Positions 26,467-36,198 of a stretch of DNA of 48,424 nt are shown one piece after another; the first letter of the stretch is position 1; every line of letters starts with the position of its first letter. A program made the translations under genes and the position numbers. The DNA is taken from NCBI GenBank assembly GCA_024227235.1, contig JAAEKY010000814.1, positions 1 through 48,424 on the forward strand, given 5' to 3'. Below the pieces are notes generated by a model. The model was not told the DNA's origin and ran no database searches. It was given only the letters and a program-made list of their open reading frames with translations. Source of the DNA: Desulfobacteraceae bacterium. GTDB taxonomy: Bacteria > Desulfobacterota > Desulfobacteria > Desulfobacterales > Desulfobacteraceae.

Positions 26467-27262
26467 TCACAGCTGATCTGACACCATTTAACAGACTGAC
26501 ATTACCAAAACAAAAATACTTGATAAAATAATCTTCCTTTAAGTCTAAAGCTTTAAATATCTGTTTTTCAGGGAACCCCTTTTCCCAAAGCCGAATAATC
26601 TTTCCATAAAGATCTTCTAAAAATGCCAGTTTTGCCTCTATCCGTTTCTTACCCTGTTCACGTTTTGGATAGTGACAGCATAACAAGGTATCAAAATCAA
26701 GCGTCAATATTTTCTTTAAAGATACAATCTGGGTTCCGATATCTTCATCTGATCGAAAAAATTTTATTTTATCGGAAAGGTAAAGATCCCCCGAAAACAG
26801 GACACCTTTTTCTTTAAGAAAATAAGCGGTGTGATCCTTTGAATGCCCCGGCGTATGAATAGAAATCATGGTGCCAAAATTCGTATCTATTTCCAATGGG
26901 TGTTCGTCCATTTTCAAAGGCATCGCTTTTCCCCAGACATATTTTTGGTAGGGTAAAATATTAAAAGGAACTGCCATTTTTTTTATAGTGATGGCATGGC
27001 CGTATACCATTGCATTAAGTGTCTTGTGTATCACAGCTGCATTGCCGCTGTGATCTTCATGGTGATGGGTAAGACAAATTCTTTTTATTTTTTGAGCCTT
27101 GGCAATGCTAAGCACTTGTTTTTGCATATGAGATTGGGCGGTATCCACCATCAAATCTCCTATCACATAGCAATAAACAGTCATTAAAGGTGGACCCAAC
27201 AATGACCATCCCAACTTAAACCCTTTAATCCCTTTAAAATCATATGTTTTCATCAGTCTCAT
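26447..27262 (-). CDS. Metallo-beta-lactamase-fold hydrolase
   Basis: A 271-residue MBL-fold protein. The metal site motif THHHEDH gives His66, His68, Asp70, His71; further ligands are His in HTPGHSKDHT (~residue 137), Asp in FSGDLYL and a late His in LLCCHYPKREQG. This matches glyoxalase-II-like hydrolases. A C-terminal helical region (~215-265) resembles the extension of LACTB2-like proteins. The substrate is unknown. Another ATG three codons later is also possible; GGA lies just before the first. It is divergently placed from the HD-GYP regulator gene. Confidence 0.85.
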   Translation of the reverse strand: MRLMKTYDFKGIKGFKLGWSLLGPPLMTVYCYVIGDLMVDTAQSHMQKQVLSIAKAQKIKRICLTHHHEDHSGNAAVIHKTLNAMVYGHAITIKKMAVPFNILPYQKYVWGKAMPLKMDEHPLEIDTNFGTMISIHTPGHSKDHTAYFLKEKGVLFSGDLYLSDKIKFFRSDEDIGTQIVSLKKILTLDFDTLLCCHYPKREQGKKRIEAKLAFLEDLYGKIIRLWEKGFPEKQIFKALDLKEDYFIKYFCFGNVSLLNGVRSAVRHYKSL

Positions 27263-27367
27263 AATTCCAATATTTTTATAGTGTTTTTCTTAATTTTACA
27301 AAGGAAAAATTGGGCTTTATCACTGATATTTCCAATTTAGCTTGACTTTATCTTAGTTTACTACTTT

Positions 27368-27405
27368 TATAAAAGATAACCTCAAATATAAAAGATAACC
27401 TCAAA
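27368..27405. repeat. 19-bp perfect tandem duplication in promoter region
   Basis: TATAAAAGATAACCTCAAA is present twice head to tail (27368-27386 and 27387-27405), 36 bases before the HD-GYP gene start. A -35-like TTGACT lies at 27342-27347, and the first copy starts where a -10 box would lie. The copies could be regulator half-sites or a recent slippage duplication. Confidence 0.7.
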
Positions 27406-27440
27406 ATGGTATTATAATTTAATAATCGAGGTCACCTGTT

Positions 27441-28517
27441 ATGAATGTTAAAAATTCTATAAATTCTCAAAAGCCTGGCATCTTAATTGTTGATGATGAA
27501 CCCATGATCAGAGATCTGCTTAAAAGCGCCATGGGAAATAACTATTCTTGTTCTTTTGCAGAAAATGGTGAAAAGGCATTGGAACTGCTTAAGAATCAAT
27601 CATTCGATGTTGTGGTCACAGATATTAATATGCCTGTAATGGATGGTATTAAACTCTCACAAATTATCAAATCGAAATTCACTGCAGATGTTATTATTAT
27701 GACGGGTCAAATCGATAGTTATCAGTATGATGATATTATTGTAATGGGGTTCAGTGATTTTGTTGAAAAACCTTTTTCACCCAGAGAAATAATTCTCAGA
27801 ATCGATCGTTTATTACAGGAAAGAAAACTTAAGCGAATCGCCAGTAAGGCCCATGAAGAACTTAAGGAATCCTATATCGATTCTATACATCGTCTCGTTA
27901 TGGCTGCAGAGTACAAAGATGAAGATACCGGAGATCATATTACCAGGATAGGCCAATATTGTACACTGATGGCTGAAAAATTAAATCTGACCGAGAATTT
28001 TATAGATAACATTTATTATGCTGCCCCAATGCATGATATTGGTAAAATTGGTATCCCGGATAAAATTTTACTAAAGCCGAAAAATCTTACGCATGTTGAG
28101 TTTGAAACCATTAAGACCCATACTCAAATCGGCGCAAGGCTTTTATCTCGATCCAAATCAAAAATTCTTCAGATGGCCCAGGAAATTGCACTGACCCATC
28201 ATGAAAAATTTAATGGGTCAGGGTATCCCAATCAATTAAAAGGAACTGATATACCCATCTCTGGTCGGATTGTCGCTTTAGCCGACACCTTTGATGCACT
28301 TATTTCAAAACGGCCGTATAAAGATCCATATCCCTATAAAATTACCTATGACATCCTGGAAAAAGAAAGTGGAAAACACTTTGACCCGGATATACTTGAT
28401 ATATTTCTCAATAATTTTGACCAATTCATTGAAATCAGAGGTCATGCCGGCACTTATGATGGTGAATCCTATAAATATTTCAAACTCAGTTCTCGAGATA
28501 ACAATGATGAAAAATAA
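27441..28517 (+). CDS. HD-GYP response regulator (RpfG-like)
   Basis: A 358-residue two-domain protein. The receiver domain (1-125) has DDE acidic residues at 18-20, phospho-acceptor Asp61 in VVTDINMPVMDG and the switch Lys in EKPFSP. The HD-GYP domain (~150-340) has the HD pair His198-Asp199 in MHDIGKIGIP, and the GYP motif in NGSGYP (258-263). The family hydrolyses c-di-GMP to GMP, so it should lower c-di-GMP upon phosphorylation. No histidine kinase is adjacent; the nearest in the window is the PAS kinase at 13919. Confidence 0.93.
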   Translation: MNVKNSINSQKPGILIVDDEPMIRDLLKSAMGNNYSCSFAENGEKALELLKNQSFDVVVTDINMPVMDGIKLSQIIKSKFTADVIIMTGQIDSYQYDDIIVMGFSDFVEKPFSPREIILRIDRLLQERKLKRIASKAHEELKESYIDSIHRLVMAAEYKDEDTGDHITRIGQYCTLMAEKLNLTENFIDNIYYAAPMHDIGKIGIPDKILLKPKNLTHVEFETIKTHTQIGARLLSRSKSKILQMAQEIALTHHEKFNGSGYPNQLKGTDIPISGRIVALADTFDALISKRPYKDPYPYKITYDILEKESGKHFDPDILDIFLNNFDQFIEIRGHAGTYDGESYKYFKLSSRDNNDEK

Positions 28518-28578
28518 TTCTAAATGCATTCAAGTTGTAGTGAAAATTCCACCAAGCCGGTAACAGGTTATAATAAAA

Positions 28579-29499
28579 ATGGCCAGTGAAATATTAGAGG
28601 ATCTGTTTTTTATCGAGCGGGGGTATCTGAATGCAAATCACTTTGTTTATCGATCTAAATCACCCACTCTGATTGATACAGGATATATTGCAGGCCTTGA
28701 TGAAACTATTAAATTATTATCCCAATTAGATGTAAATATTTCAGATGTTTCCCTTATTATCAATACCCATACCCATTGTGACCATATCGGTGGAAATTAC
28801 AGAATTCAAAAAGAATCCGGGTGTGGCATTGCTTTGCATAAAATAGGCAGACACTTTATTACCACTAACGATGATTGGTCTACATGGTGGAAATACTATA
28901 ACCAGGACGCAAAATTTTTTAATTGTACAAAGACATTGGAAGATGGCGATGTCATCGCAATTGGTCCGCATGAATTTGAAGTGATTTATACACCTGGCCA
29001 TGCATCAGATGGCATTGTTTTTTATAATAGATCCGAAAAACTCCTTATTTCGTCTGATACACTTTGGGAAAATGATATGGCGGTCATGACCCTTCGTGTT
29101 GAAGGCAGTGCGGCCTTGTTTCGTATGAAAGATTCTCTTAAAAAATTAGAATCCCTTGATGTTAAAAAAGTTTACCCAGGACATGGCAGGCCATTCACAG
29201 ACATGAACAAAGCCATTACTAAAGCCAAAAAAAGAATTGAAAACTTTACTTTAAACCGGGAAATGATCGGTAATGATTTACTTAAAAAAATTATTATTTA
29301 CACCCTTTTAATGAATTCTGGATGGACACATACTCATTTTTTTTCGTACTTAATGGAAACGTATTGGTTCAAGGAAACCATCAACTTGTACTTTAACAGT
29401 GAATACGAATTAAAATACAATGAAATTATGGACTCATTTTTTAAAAGAAACATGATTAAAATTAAAAATAATTGTCTGTTTACAATCGTAAAGCCTTAA
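28579..29499 (+). CDS. Metallo-beta-lactamase-fold hydrolase
   Basis: A 306-residue MBL-fold protein with metal ligands in NTHTHCDH (His64, His66, Asp68, His69), a downstream His in YTPGHASDG, Asp in LISSDTLW and His in VYPGHGRPF. The N-terminal ~215 residues are the hydrolase; the rest is a helical C-terminal domain resembling a winged helix. It lies 61 bases after the HD-GYP gene and 88 before the cysteine-synthase-like gene, all on the plus strand. Substrate unknown; a thioester or lactone is typical for this group. Confidence 0.85.
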   Translation: MASEILEDLFFIERGYLNANHFVYRSKSPTLIDTGYIAGLDETIKLLSQLDVNISDVSLIINTHTHCDHIGGNYRIQKESGCGIALHKIGRHFITTNDDWSTWWKYYNQDAKFFNCTKTLEDGDVIAIGPHEFEVIYTPGHASDGIVFYNRSEKLLISSDTLWENDMAVMTLRVEGSAALFRMKDSLKKLESLDVKKVYPGHGRPFTDMNKAITKAKKRIENFTLNREMIGNDLLKKIIIYTLLMNSGWTHTHFFSYLMETYWFKETINLYFNSEYELKYNEIMDSFFKRNMIKIKNNCLFTIVKP

Positions 29500-29587
29500 A
29501 AGATTGAAAAAACGGTTACAAACACCTATAGTTTTTCCTGATTTTTAAATCACCTTAAAAATTTGGATATTTAAGCAGGAGTACCCA

Positions 29588-30712
29588 ATGAAATCCGACC
29601 AGATTCAAAACCGGTTCAATTATGTAAAGCACCTTGTGGGCAACACGCCCATGTATTCGATTGATTATACCTTCAAAGGCGAGAAACGAACCATTTATGC
29701 CAAAGCAGAAAATCTGAATATGACCGGGAGTATAAAAGACCGGATGGCATTCCATATTTTAAAATGTGGGTATGAAACCGGTGAATTAAAACCGGAGATG
29801 ATGATAGCAGAAGCAACCAGCGGAAACACCGGAATTGCTATTTCAGCCATAGGAAGGGCGTTAGGGCATCCAATCACTATTTTCATGCCAGACTGGATGA
29901 GCAGCGAACGGATCAATCTGATTAAAAGCCTTGGCGCAAAAATTCACCTGATTTCCAAAGAAGAGGGCGGTTTTATAGGCAGTATTGATAAAACCAAAGC
30001 ACTTGCAAAAACGTGCGACTTATTTTTACCCAATCAGTTTTCCAACCAGGAAAATGCCAATGCCCATTATGAATCAACAGGTCCTGAAATATGGTGGCAG
30101 ATGAGATACAATGGATTAAAGCCAGATGCCTTTATTGCCGGAGTCGGAACTGGAGGGACCATCATGGGTGCAGGAAAATTTCTAAAAGAAAAAAATCCAA
30201 CCATCCTCCTGCATCCCTTAGAACCGTCCAACTCCCCTACCCTGAGTACAGGCCATAAAGTTGGAAAGCACAGAATCCAGGGAATCTCTGATGAATTCAT
30301 TCCTGCTATTGTGGACCTTGATAAGTTAGATGATATTGTCATGGTGGATGATGGTGATTCAATCATTATGGCTCAAAAACTTGCTTCTGAGCTTGGACTG
30401 GCCGTTGGAATATCGTCAGGGTCAAACTTCTTAGGTGCTGTTCAACGCCAAAATAAAATAGGTAAAGACCATGTGGTGGTTACTGTTTTTTCTGATGACA
30501 ATAAAAAATATCTCAGTACAGATCTGTTAAAACAAGAGCCAGTAAAACCTGATTTTCTATCTACAGATATTAAATTATTAAACTTTAAAGCCATCAAAAG
30601 GGTTTGCCATTTGTGCTGCGATCCAAAAGAATGCGCTAACTTTGATATTCAACAATTATCCACAGAAGGCGCAACCTTACCGACCTGTCCCCACCGGCAC
30701 TGTGGTAAATAA
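29588..30712 (+). CDS. Cysteine synthase-like PLP enzyme with cysteine-rich C-terminus
   Basis: A 374-residue fold-type II PLP enzyme close to cysteine synthase and cystathionine beta-synthase. The PLP lysine is Lys50 in MTGSIKDR, the substrate loop is TSGNTG, and the phosphate-binding loop is GVGTGGT (~180). The C-terminal serine motif GISSGSN lies near 275. A tail of about 38 residues carries six cysteines in CHLCCDPKEC and CPHRHC patterns and ends HCGK, which ordinary cysteine synthases lack. The enzyme would form or break a C-S bond at the beta-carbon of serine or cysteine derivatives. It is followed closely by a PhzF gene. AGGAG precedes the ATG. Confidence 0.87.
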   Translation: MKSDQIQNRFNYVKHLVGNTPMYSIDYTFKGEKRTIYAKAENLNMTGSIKDRMAFHILKCGYETGELKPEMMIAEATSGNTGIAISAIGRALGHPITIFMPDWMSSERINLIKSLGAKIHLISKEEGGFIGSIDKTKALAKTCDLFLPNQFSNQENANAHYESTGPEIWWQMRYNGLKPDAFIAGVGTGGTIMGAGKFLKEKNPTILLHPLEPSNSPTLSTGHKVGKHRIQGISDEFIPAIVDLDKLDDIVMVDDGDSIIMAQKLASELGLAVGISSGSNFLGAVQRQNKIGKDHVVVTVFSDDNKKYLSTDLLKQEPVKPDFLSTDIKLLNFKAIKRVCHLCCDPKECANFDIQQLSTEGATLPTCPHRHCGK

Positions 30713-30739
30713 ACGAATACTTTTAAATAAGGAAATTTC

Positions 30740-31522
30740 ATGGAACTTGATATCTTTCAAATTGATGCATTTACCCAAAATATTTTTTCCGGTAATCCAG
30801 CGGCTGTATGCCCGTTAGAAAATTGGTTGGAAGATGACATCATGCAATCCATTGCGCTTGAAAACAATCTTTCAGAAACGGCTTTTTTTATCCCAAATGA
30901 CAATGGATATCATATCAGATGGTTTACACCGGTGACAGAAGTGGATCTATGCGGCCATGCAACGCTTGCCTCAGCATTTGTACTATTTAATATTTTAGGG
31001 TATGCAAAAAATAAAATTCATTTTGACTCAAAATCAGGCCCGTTAGTTATACACCATGAAAATGACAGAATGATCATGGATTTTCCTTCTCAACCCCCTG
31101 TGCCCTGTGATATACCGCTACAACTTGAAAAAGCCTTTCATATCAAGCCCGTAGAGTGTTTAATTTCCGAAGATTATCTGGTGATTTTTAAAAATGAACA
31201 AGAGGTTCTTGAACTCAACCCTGATATGGACTGCCTAAAAAAACTAAATTTGCGAGGGGTATCTGTGACAGCAAAAGGTTCAGGAGAATATGATTTTATC
31301 AATCGATTCTTCGCACCTAAATATGGTGTCCCAGAAGACCCGGTTACTGGATCCGCTTTCACACAACTTGTTCCCTATTGGTCCAAAAAATTAGGCAAAA
31401 AAACATTAAAAGCTCGCCAGGTATCCTCTCGAGGGGGGGACGTCCAGTGCTGTTTTAAATCTGACCGTGTAAAAATTTCAGGGCAAGCAGCATTATACCT
31501 GAAAGGAAAAATTCATATTTAA
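30740..31522 (+). CDS. PhzF-family isomerase/epimerase-like protein
   Basis: A 260-residue PhzF-like protein with the diaminopimelate-epimerase fold. Characteristic parts are QIDAFTQNIFSGNPAAVC near the start, the catalytic glutamate Glu46 in LSETAFF, VDLCGHATLASA in the first lobe and EDPVTGSA in the second. The family isomerises small carboxylates (as in phenazine synthesis), but most members have unknown substrates. It lies 28 bases after the cysteine-synthase-like gene. Its stop codon and that of the opposite giant gene share the palindrome TTAA. Confidence 0.9.
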   Translation: MELDIFQIDAFTQNIFSGNPAAVCPLENWLEDDIMQSIALENNLSETAFFIPNDNGYHIRWFTPVTEVDLCGHATLASAFVLFNILGYAKNKIHFDSKSGPLVIHHENDRMIMDFPSQPPVPCDIPLQLEKAFHIKPVECLISEDYLVIFKNEQEVLELNPDMDCLKKLNLRGVSVTAKGSGEYDFINRFFAPKYGVPEDPVTGSAFTQLVPYWSKKLGKKTLKARQVSSRGGDVQCCFKSDRVKISGQAALYLKGKIHI

Positions 31523-34500
31523 TCTACTCTGCCAAATGCACCCGCAAAAATAGATATACCCATCTGGCTAAGATCAATACTGTAAAGATAGAGGTCTTTT
31601 CCATCCACATCGCCATCCTGATCTATATCAGGGTCAACAACATTGAATTCAAACTCGTCTGCTCCCATATCTATAGCACGTACACCGTTATCTATGATTC
31701 TTGGACCATTAAAGACATCAAGAGGTAAGGGTTCAATTGTATCTGAATCATCATCAATATCAGTTTCATCAGATATCACAAGAGCATTGTTTCCTTGATC
31801 AATTACAGGCGAGCCATTCATGAGCCTTGCATCTGTATCAAGCATTGGATTAACTTTTAAATTGTTGTCTGAAAATGAACCGTATCCACCCTGGATATCA
31901 GACCAGATTATGGTTAAAGATGAGGCAGCATTGTTATAAAAATATGGGGAATCATTTCCCCAGATGATGGAATTGTTAACTGCCGGGGTTGCATTGACAT
32001 TGAATATTACACTGCCATTGGCTAAAAGGCCATCTGCAAGGTTATTGTCCACCAGGGTGCAGTTTCCTATTTCAGGGGAGGCGTTTTCAATGTACAGGGC
32101 TGCACCAGAGGTCGCAAGATTTTCTTTGAATATCGATCCTGTAATAAAAACCTGCTCATCCTGGTTCTTAATAGACAAGCCACCACCGCCGATGGCGGTA
32201 TTATTAATAAATTGATTGTTAACGACCCATATGTTGGAATTGCTCAGAAACATGCCGCCCCCGGATCGAGCACCATTTGATTCAAAGAAGCAGAAATTAA
32301 AAAATGACCCTGAGCTGTTGGATGCGCCGTAAAAACCGCCGCCTTTTTCATTTGCCCGGTTCCCGGTAAAGTCCGATCCAGTAACTTTTACAGGATCAGA
32401 ACTTAAATTACATATGGCTCCTCCGTTTTCAGCCTCATTATTAGTAAAATCCGTATTATCAATCGTGAGCTGTCCTGAAATAAGATGGTAAATTGCGCCA
32501 CCATCTTCGTTCGCCGTATTGCTGGTAAAAATACAATCTAAAATACTTGCAGAAGACCGGTCATTATAGATGGCGCCGCCACCTGTAAAAGAATAACTGC
32601 CATGGGCCTGATTCCCGGTAAATGTACATGACTCAAGAACAGGGAATCCGCCATTGGCATTATAAATGCCGCCCCCGGAAGCATGCCCCACTGTTGTGCT
32701 TGACACAATATTGGCAGTGAAGGTGCATCCAGTCAGGACAGGGGCTGCCGGTCCCGAATCCGCATCAATCAGCATGCCGCCACCAACAACACTTGCCTGG
32801 TTTGCTTCAATGGTACAGCCCGTGAGCACGGGAGAACCACCGAAACATGCAATCCCCCCCCCGCGCGAATTAATTAAACTTGTTGCACTGTTACTGCTGA
32901 TGGAGCAGGTGATAAAATCTGGGTCTGATCCGTCTATGTAGATACCACCGCCGTCAAGAACAGCGGTGTTTAAATCAATGGTGCATCCCTCGAAAACAGG
33001 AGAAGAATTGTTGAAAATAGCGATACCGCCGCCAAATCCGTCAGAAGAATTATTTGTAATATCACAGGTATTAAATTGGGGAGAGGCATCATCACAATAA
33101 ATGCCGCCGCCATAGGAATCATTATTTCGAGCGTCATTTCCATCAATCACTACACTGTCAAATTCAGTTGAGGCCCCATTGCAAAGATACACCCCCCCGC
33201 CATTTTCTGAATTTATAAGCCGGTTGTTAAGAATACTGGATGCCCCGTCAATTCGCCCGGCACAATTTTCAAGATAAAGCCCCCCGCCATTCTGCGACAT
33301 GTTATCTGTGATTGAAACATCATGAATTACCGGCAGCCCTTTTACACAATACATCCCTCCTCCAAAATTATAGGCTGTATTATTGCTGATACTTAAATCA
33401 TCAAGTGTTACCTGGGAGTTAAACATATATATACCACCGCCTCTTCCCGCACCTGAAACATTTGTCTCACATTTGTTAAATAAGAAATCACTTCTTGTTA
33501 CGATCGTTACGGCATTGTCGCAATAGAGGCCGGCGCCGTTCTGGCCTGAGTTGTCCTGGAAAAGACAGTCGGTTATTGTTATATCGGACCCTTGAGCATT
33601 GTAGACCCCGCCGCCGGACGCCCAATTGCCTTCAAAACTGTCTGAGCCGAACCTGCAATTGGTAATGGACAAAGTTGAGTTGATATTGTATATGCCACCG
33701 CCTTGGGTTGCCTGGTTGTCGGAAAATGTATTGTTGTTTATTACTGTGGATGCATTTTCGTTATACATGCCACTGCCTAAGGACGCATGATTATTCCTGA
33801 AAAAGCAGTTCCTGATGGTGGGAGAAGACGCGTTATTGTACATGCCGCCGCCCCTTAAATTGATATCAATAATTCCGCCGTCGTTTGCATTGCCGTCCTG
33901 GATGTAAAATCCGTCCAGGATGGCTGTTGTATTAAGCGCCGCCAACATGGCTGGATGATAGAACACATGATAGCTGTTATCGGTTGTTGAGCCGGATACT
34001 CCCAGGTCACCGGATAAAATTGTCTGATTAAATGAAACATCCCTTTCACTAAAGTCATCATCCCCGTTGGAAGGGTTAAACCCACCGTATAGTGTAACAT
34101 TATTTTTCAATTGATAAGTGGCTGTCCTGGCATCTAATGCAATTATCCGCTTTGAAGGTTTGTAGATTCCTTCTGCAACCCAAATCTGGTAACCATCAGT
34201 AGCCATATCAAGGGCATCCTGAAGATCATTAAAGGCACTGCTCCAACTTGCGCCGTTATCGGCACCTGTTGCATCCTGGTCAACATATATAATCGAGAAA
34301 GGGTTAAACTCATCCATTCCCATATCAACCGTTTCAACGGCGTCGCCGTCTCCGTCAATGGCCCTGTCTTCATATTCAAAATCTTCCACCGGCAGTCCTT
34401 TGACCAGGTGAGTTCCGGTGTCAATGCAGGGAGAAGATTTTAACAGGTGGAAATCTTCTGTCATATATATTGTTTTTCCCCAGTTTTTAATGTGCATACC

Positions 34501-35796
34501 GGGCGTTGTGGCACTTGCAAGAGGCGGCTTAAACTCCACTTCATGTTCATCGATACTGAGAACCACCCGTGTAATACCATCGTGTTCAATTTCAATACGG
34601 TCGTCCTGGGAATAAAGAGAAGAATCCACAACAACAAGCACATCAACTGCGCCGTCTTTGATAGTAAAATCGATAAAAGAAGGAATGTTCATAAATTTGG
34701 GATCAGCATTTATATTATCCAGTCCCGGGAATTTCTGCCCCTCCGGCATCTGAACATCGGAAAATGAAATTTTAATATCCGGGGTGCTGATGCCACTGAA
34801 ATCATAAATAGAATTCGGTATATTGCCCCAGATAATGCAGTTAGCGACAATGGCCGGCAGCAGATGGTTATATATCCCTCCGCCGTCGTTTACCGCGACA
34901 TTACCATAAAAGGTGCAATTGATAAATATAGGAGCAATACTGTCATCCAGACCGGCAGAATTAAGCACCCCCCCGCCATTACCTGCTTTATTGTACAGGA
35001 ACAATGAATTTGTAACGACAGGCACAGAATCAAAATTCCTCATGCCGCCACCATCCGAATAAGTGTTGGTTGCCTGGTTCCCGATAAAGGCGCAGGCATC
35101 CACCCGGGGATTGGACTCAGCAAAGTTGAACATGCCCCCTGCATTGGAAGTTGCAGTATTATTCACAAACTTTGTATGGGACACAACAGGACTTGAGTAA
35201 AAATTGTTGCTCATGCCTGCCCCGAAAGAGGCTTTGTTGTTTTTAAATGTACAGTTTCGGATAGTGGGAGAGGCTTCATTATTGTACATGCCGCCGCCTT
35301 TATTTTCAGTACTTCTGGCAAAGCCGTTGGAAATTGTAAACCCGTCTAAAACTGCTGTATCGTCTAAATCCAGAGAAGATGGATGGTAAAATACATGGTA
35401 GACATTGTCACCATCCCAATCAGGATATCCAATATCTCCGTTCAGAACTGTTTCATTGATATCCGGATCACGGTCCTCAAAATTAACAATACCCGCACCA
35501 GGATCAAATCCGCCATAAATTTCCACTTCATTTTTCATTTGAAATGTGAGATTTTCAGGGTTGTTTCCCCCATGCATGGTTGTTGGCAGATAGGTTCCCT
35601 TAGCCACATATATTTTATCTGCCGGATTTGAGTCATCCAGGCCGTCCTGAAATTTTTTAAATGCACTGGCCCAGGTCAGACCAGTTTGAGAACCTGAAGC
35701 GTTTTTATCCACAAAAATTATCTTTGCATACGAAGTTGAAGACAATTCAATAACAAAAAATAAAACAAGAAATAACTGAATAGGAAAAGATTTCAT
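31519..35796 (-). CDS. Giant secreted right-handed beta-helix protein with Ca-binding C-terminus
   Basis: A 1425-residue protein with an N-terminal signal peptide (cleavage after TSYA). Two tandem modules begin with near-identical segments: IIFVDKNASGSQTGLTWASA (~25) and IIYVDQDATGADNGASWSSA (~500). Each is followed by many ~22-25-residue repeats of the type GGGIYN..SxPxIxNCxFxxNxA, typical of parallel beta-helices in polymorphic outer membrane and adhesin proteins. The C-terminus has DIDQDGDVDGKDL, a dockerin/EF-hand-like calcium loop. It is probably exported to the surface or released. Base composition is slightly richer in GC than the surroundings. No secretion partner is adjacent. It is convergent with PhzF. 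Confidence 0.9.
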   Translation of the reverse strand: MKSFPIQLFLVLFFVIELSSTSYAKIIFVDKNASGSQTGLTWASAFKKFQDGLDDSNPADKIYVAKGTYLPTTMHGGNNPENLTFQMKNEVEIYGGFDPGAGIVNFEDRDPDINETVLNGDIGYPDWDGDNVYHVFYHPSSLDLDDTAVLDGFTISNGFARSTENKGGGMYNNEASPTIRNCTFKNNKASFGAGMSNNFYSSPVVSHTKFVNNTATSNAGGMFNFAESNPRVDACAFIGNQATNTYSDGGGMRNFDSVPVVTNSLFLYNKAGNGGGVLNSAGLDDSIAPIFINCTFYGNVAVNDGGGIYNHLLPAIVANCIIWGNIPNSIYDFSGISTPDIKISFSDVQMPEGQKFPGLDNINADPKFMNIPSFIDFTIKDGAVDVLVVVDSSLYSQDDRIEIEHDGITRVVLSIDEHEVEFKPPLASATTPGMHIKNWGKTIYMTEDFHLLKSSPCIDTGTHLVKGLPVEDFEYEDRAIDGDGDAVETVDMGMDEFNPFSIIYVDQDATGADNGASWSSAFNDLQDALDMATDGYQIWVAEGIYKPSKRIIALDARTATYQLKNNVTLYGGFNPSNGDDDFSERDVSFNQTILSGDLGVSGSTTDNSYHVFYHPAMLAALNTTAILDGFYIQDGNANDGGIIDINLRGGGMYNNASSPTIRNCFFRNNHASLGSGMYNENASTVINNNTFSDNQATQGGGIYNINSTLSITNCRFGSDSFEGNWASGGGVYNAQGSDITITDCLFQDNSGQNGAGLYCDNAVTIVTRSDFLFNKCETNVSGAGRGGGIYMFNSQVTLDDLSISNNTAYNFGGGMYCVKGLPVIHDVSITDNMSQNGGGLYLENCAGRIDGASSILNNRLINSENGGGVYLCNGASTEFDSVVIDGNDARNNDSYGGGIYCDDASPQFNTCDITNNSSDGFGGGIAIFNNSSPVFEGCTIDLNTAVLDGGGIYIDGSDPDFITCSISSNSATSLINSRGGGIACFGGSPVLTGCTIEANQASVVGGGMLIDADSGPAAPVLTGCTFTANIVSSTTVGHASGGGIYNANGGFPVLESCTFTGNQAHGSYSFTGGGAIYNDRSSASILDCIFTSNTANEDGGAIYHLISGQLTIDNTDFTNNEAENGGAICNLSSDPVKVTGSDFTGNRANEKGGGFYGASNSSGSFFNFCFFESNGARSGGGMFLSNSNIWVVNNQFINNTAIGGGGLSIKNQDEQVFITGSIFKENLATSGAALYIENASPEIGNCTLVDNNLADGLLANGSVIFNVNATPAVNNSIIWGNDSPYFYNNAASSLTIIWSDIQGGYGSFSDNNLKVNPMLDTDARLMNGSPVIDQGNNALVISDETDIDDDSDTIEPLPLDVFNGPRIIDNGVRAIDMGADEFEFNVVDPDIDQDGDVDGKDLYLYSIDLSQMGISIFAGAFGRVD

Positions 35797-36097
35797 ATTT
35801 TAACCATTTAAAAACCAACATTAATTGTATAGTGCAAAAGTCATTCCTAACTTAGAATGCAAATTTTATACCACCACATATGGGTCTCAAACAGCTTGAT
35901 ATACATAATTTACACACTTTTTAGGTATTTTTTTTCTCAGAAAAAAATGTAACAATTTAAGAAGTATTTTTCCTAAGGGTTTTCCCTATTCTTTTCTATA
36001 ATGCACCGTATTTAAACAAAAATTTCCACTTTCACGATATTACAAAAAATTCTTAGCGAAACTATATGGTTTGGAACATGTTTTATTCAATTTTATA
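35797..36097. other. AT-rich non-coding region upstream of the giant beta-helix gene
   Basis: No coding frame, tRNA or clear structural RNA is seen. It should contain the promoter of the minus-strand beta-helix gene. The sequence has several A/T runs and no recognisable operator. A partial family-A repeat follows at 36098. Confidence 0.5.
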
Positions 36098-36182
36098 TAT
36101 TTAGTGTTTGAACGAAAACTCACCCATCTACTGTGTTGCTTCAACATCTTGCCAAATTATAAGACTGGCCTCAAGTACAGTA
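36098..36182 (+). repeat. Truncated MITE-like element, family A (copy 3)
   Basis: This copy begins with TATTTAGTGTTTGAACGAAA and runs nearly identical to the copy at 45101 through CTCACCCATCTACTG, CTTGCCAAATTATAAGA and CCTCAAGTACAGTA. The match then ends abruptly near the MFS gene stop (36199). The second end and its inverted repeat are missing, so it is a half element. Confidence 0.75.
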
Positions 36183-36198
36183 TGAAAAAGTTGATGAA

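Noticed and set aside
31964..34767. Several plus-strand open frames opposite the beta-helix gene
   Set aside because: They are antisense shadows of the repetitive Gly/Asn-rich coding sequence; none has a ribosome site or recognisable protein.
31519..35796. Repeats at the DNA level suggesting a CRISPR or tandem array
   Set aside because: The repetition is in the protein (beta-helix coils) and is imperfect at the DNA level; there are no regular spacers.
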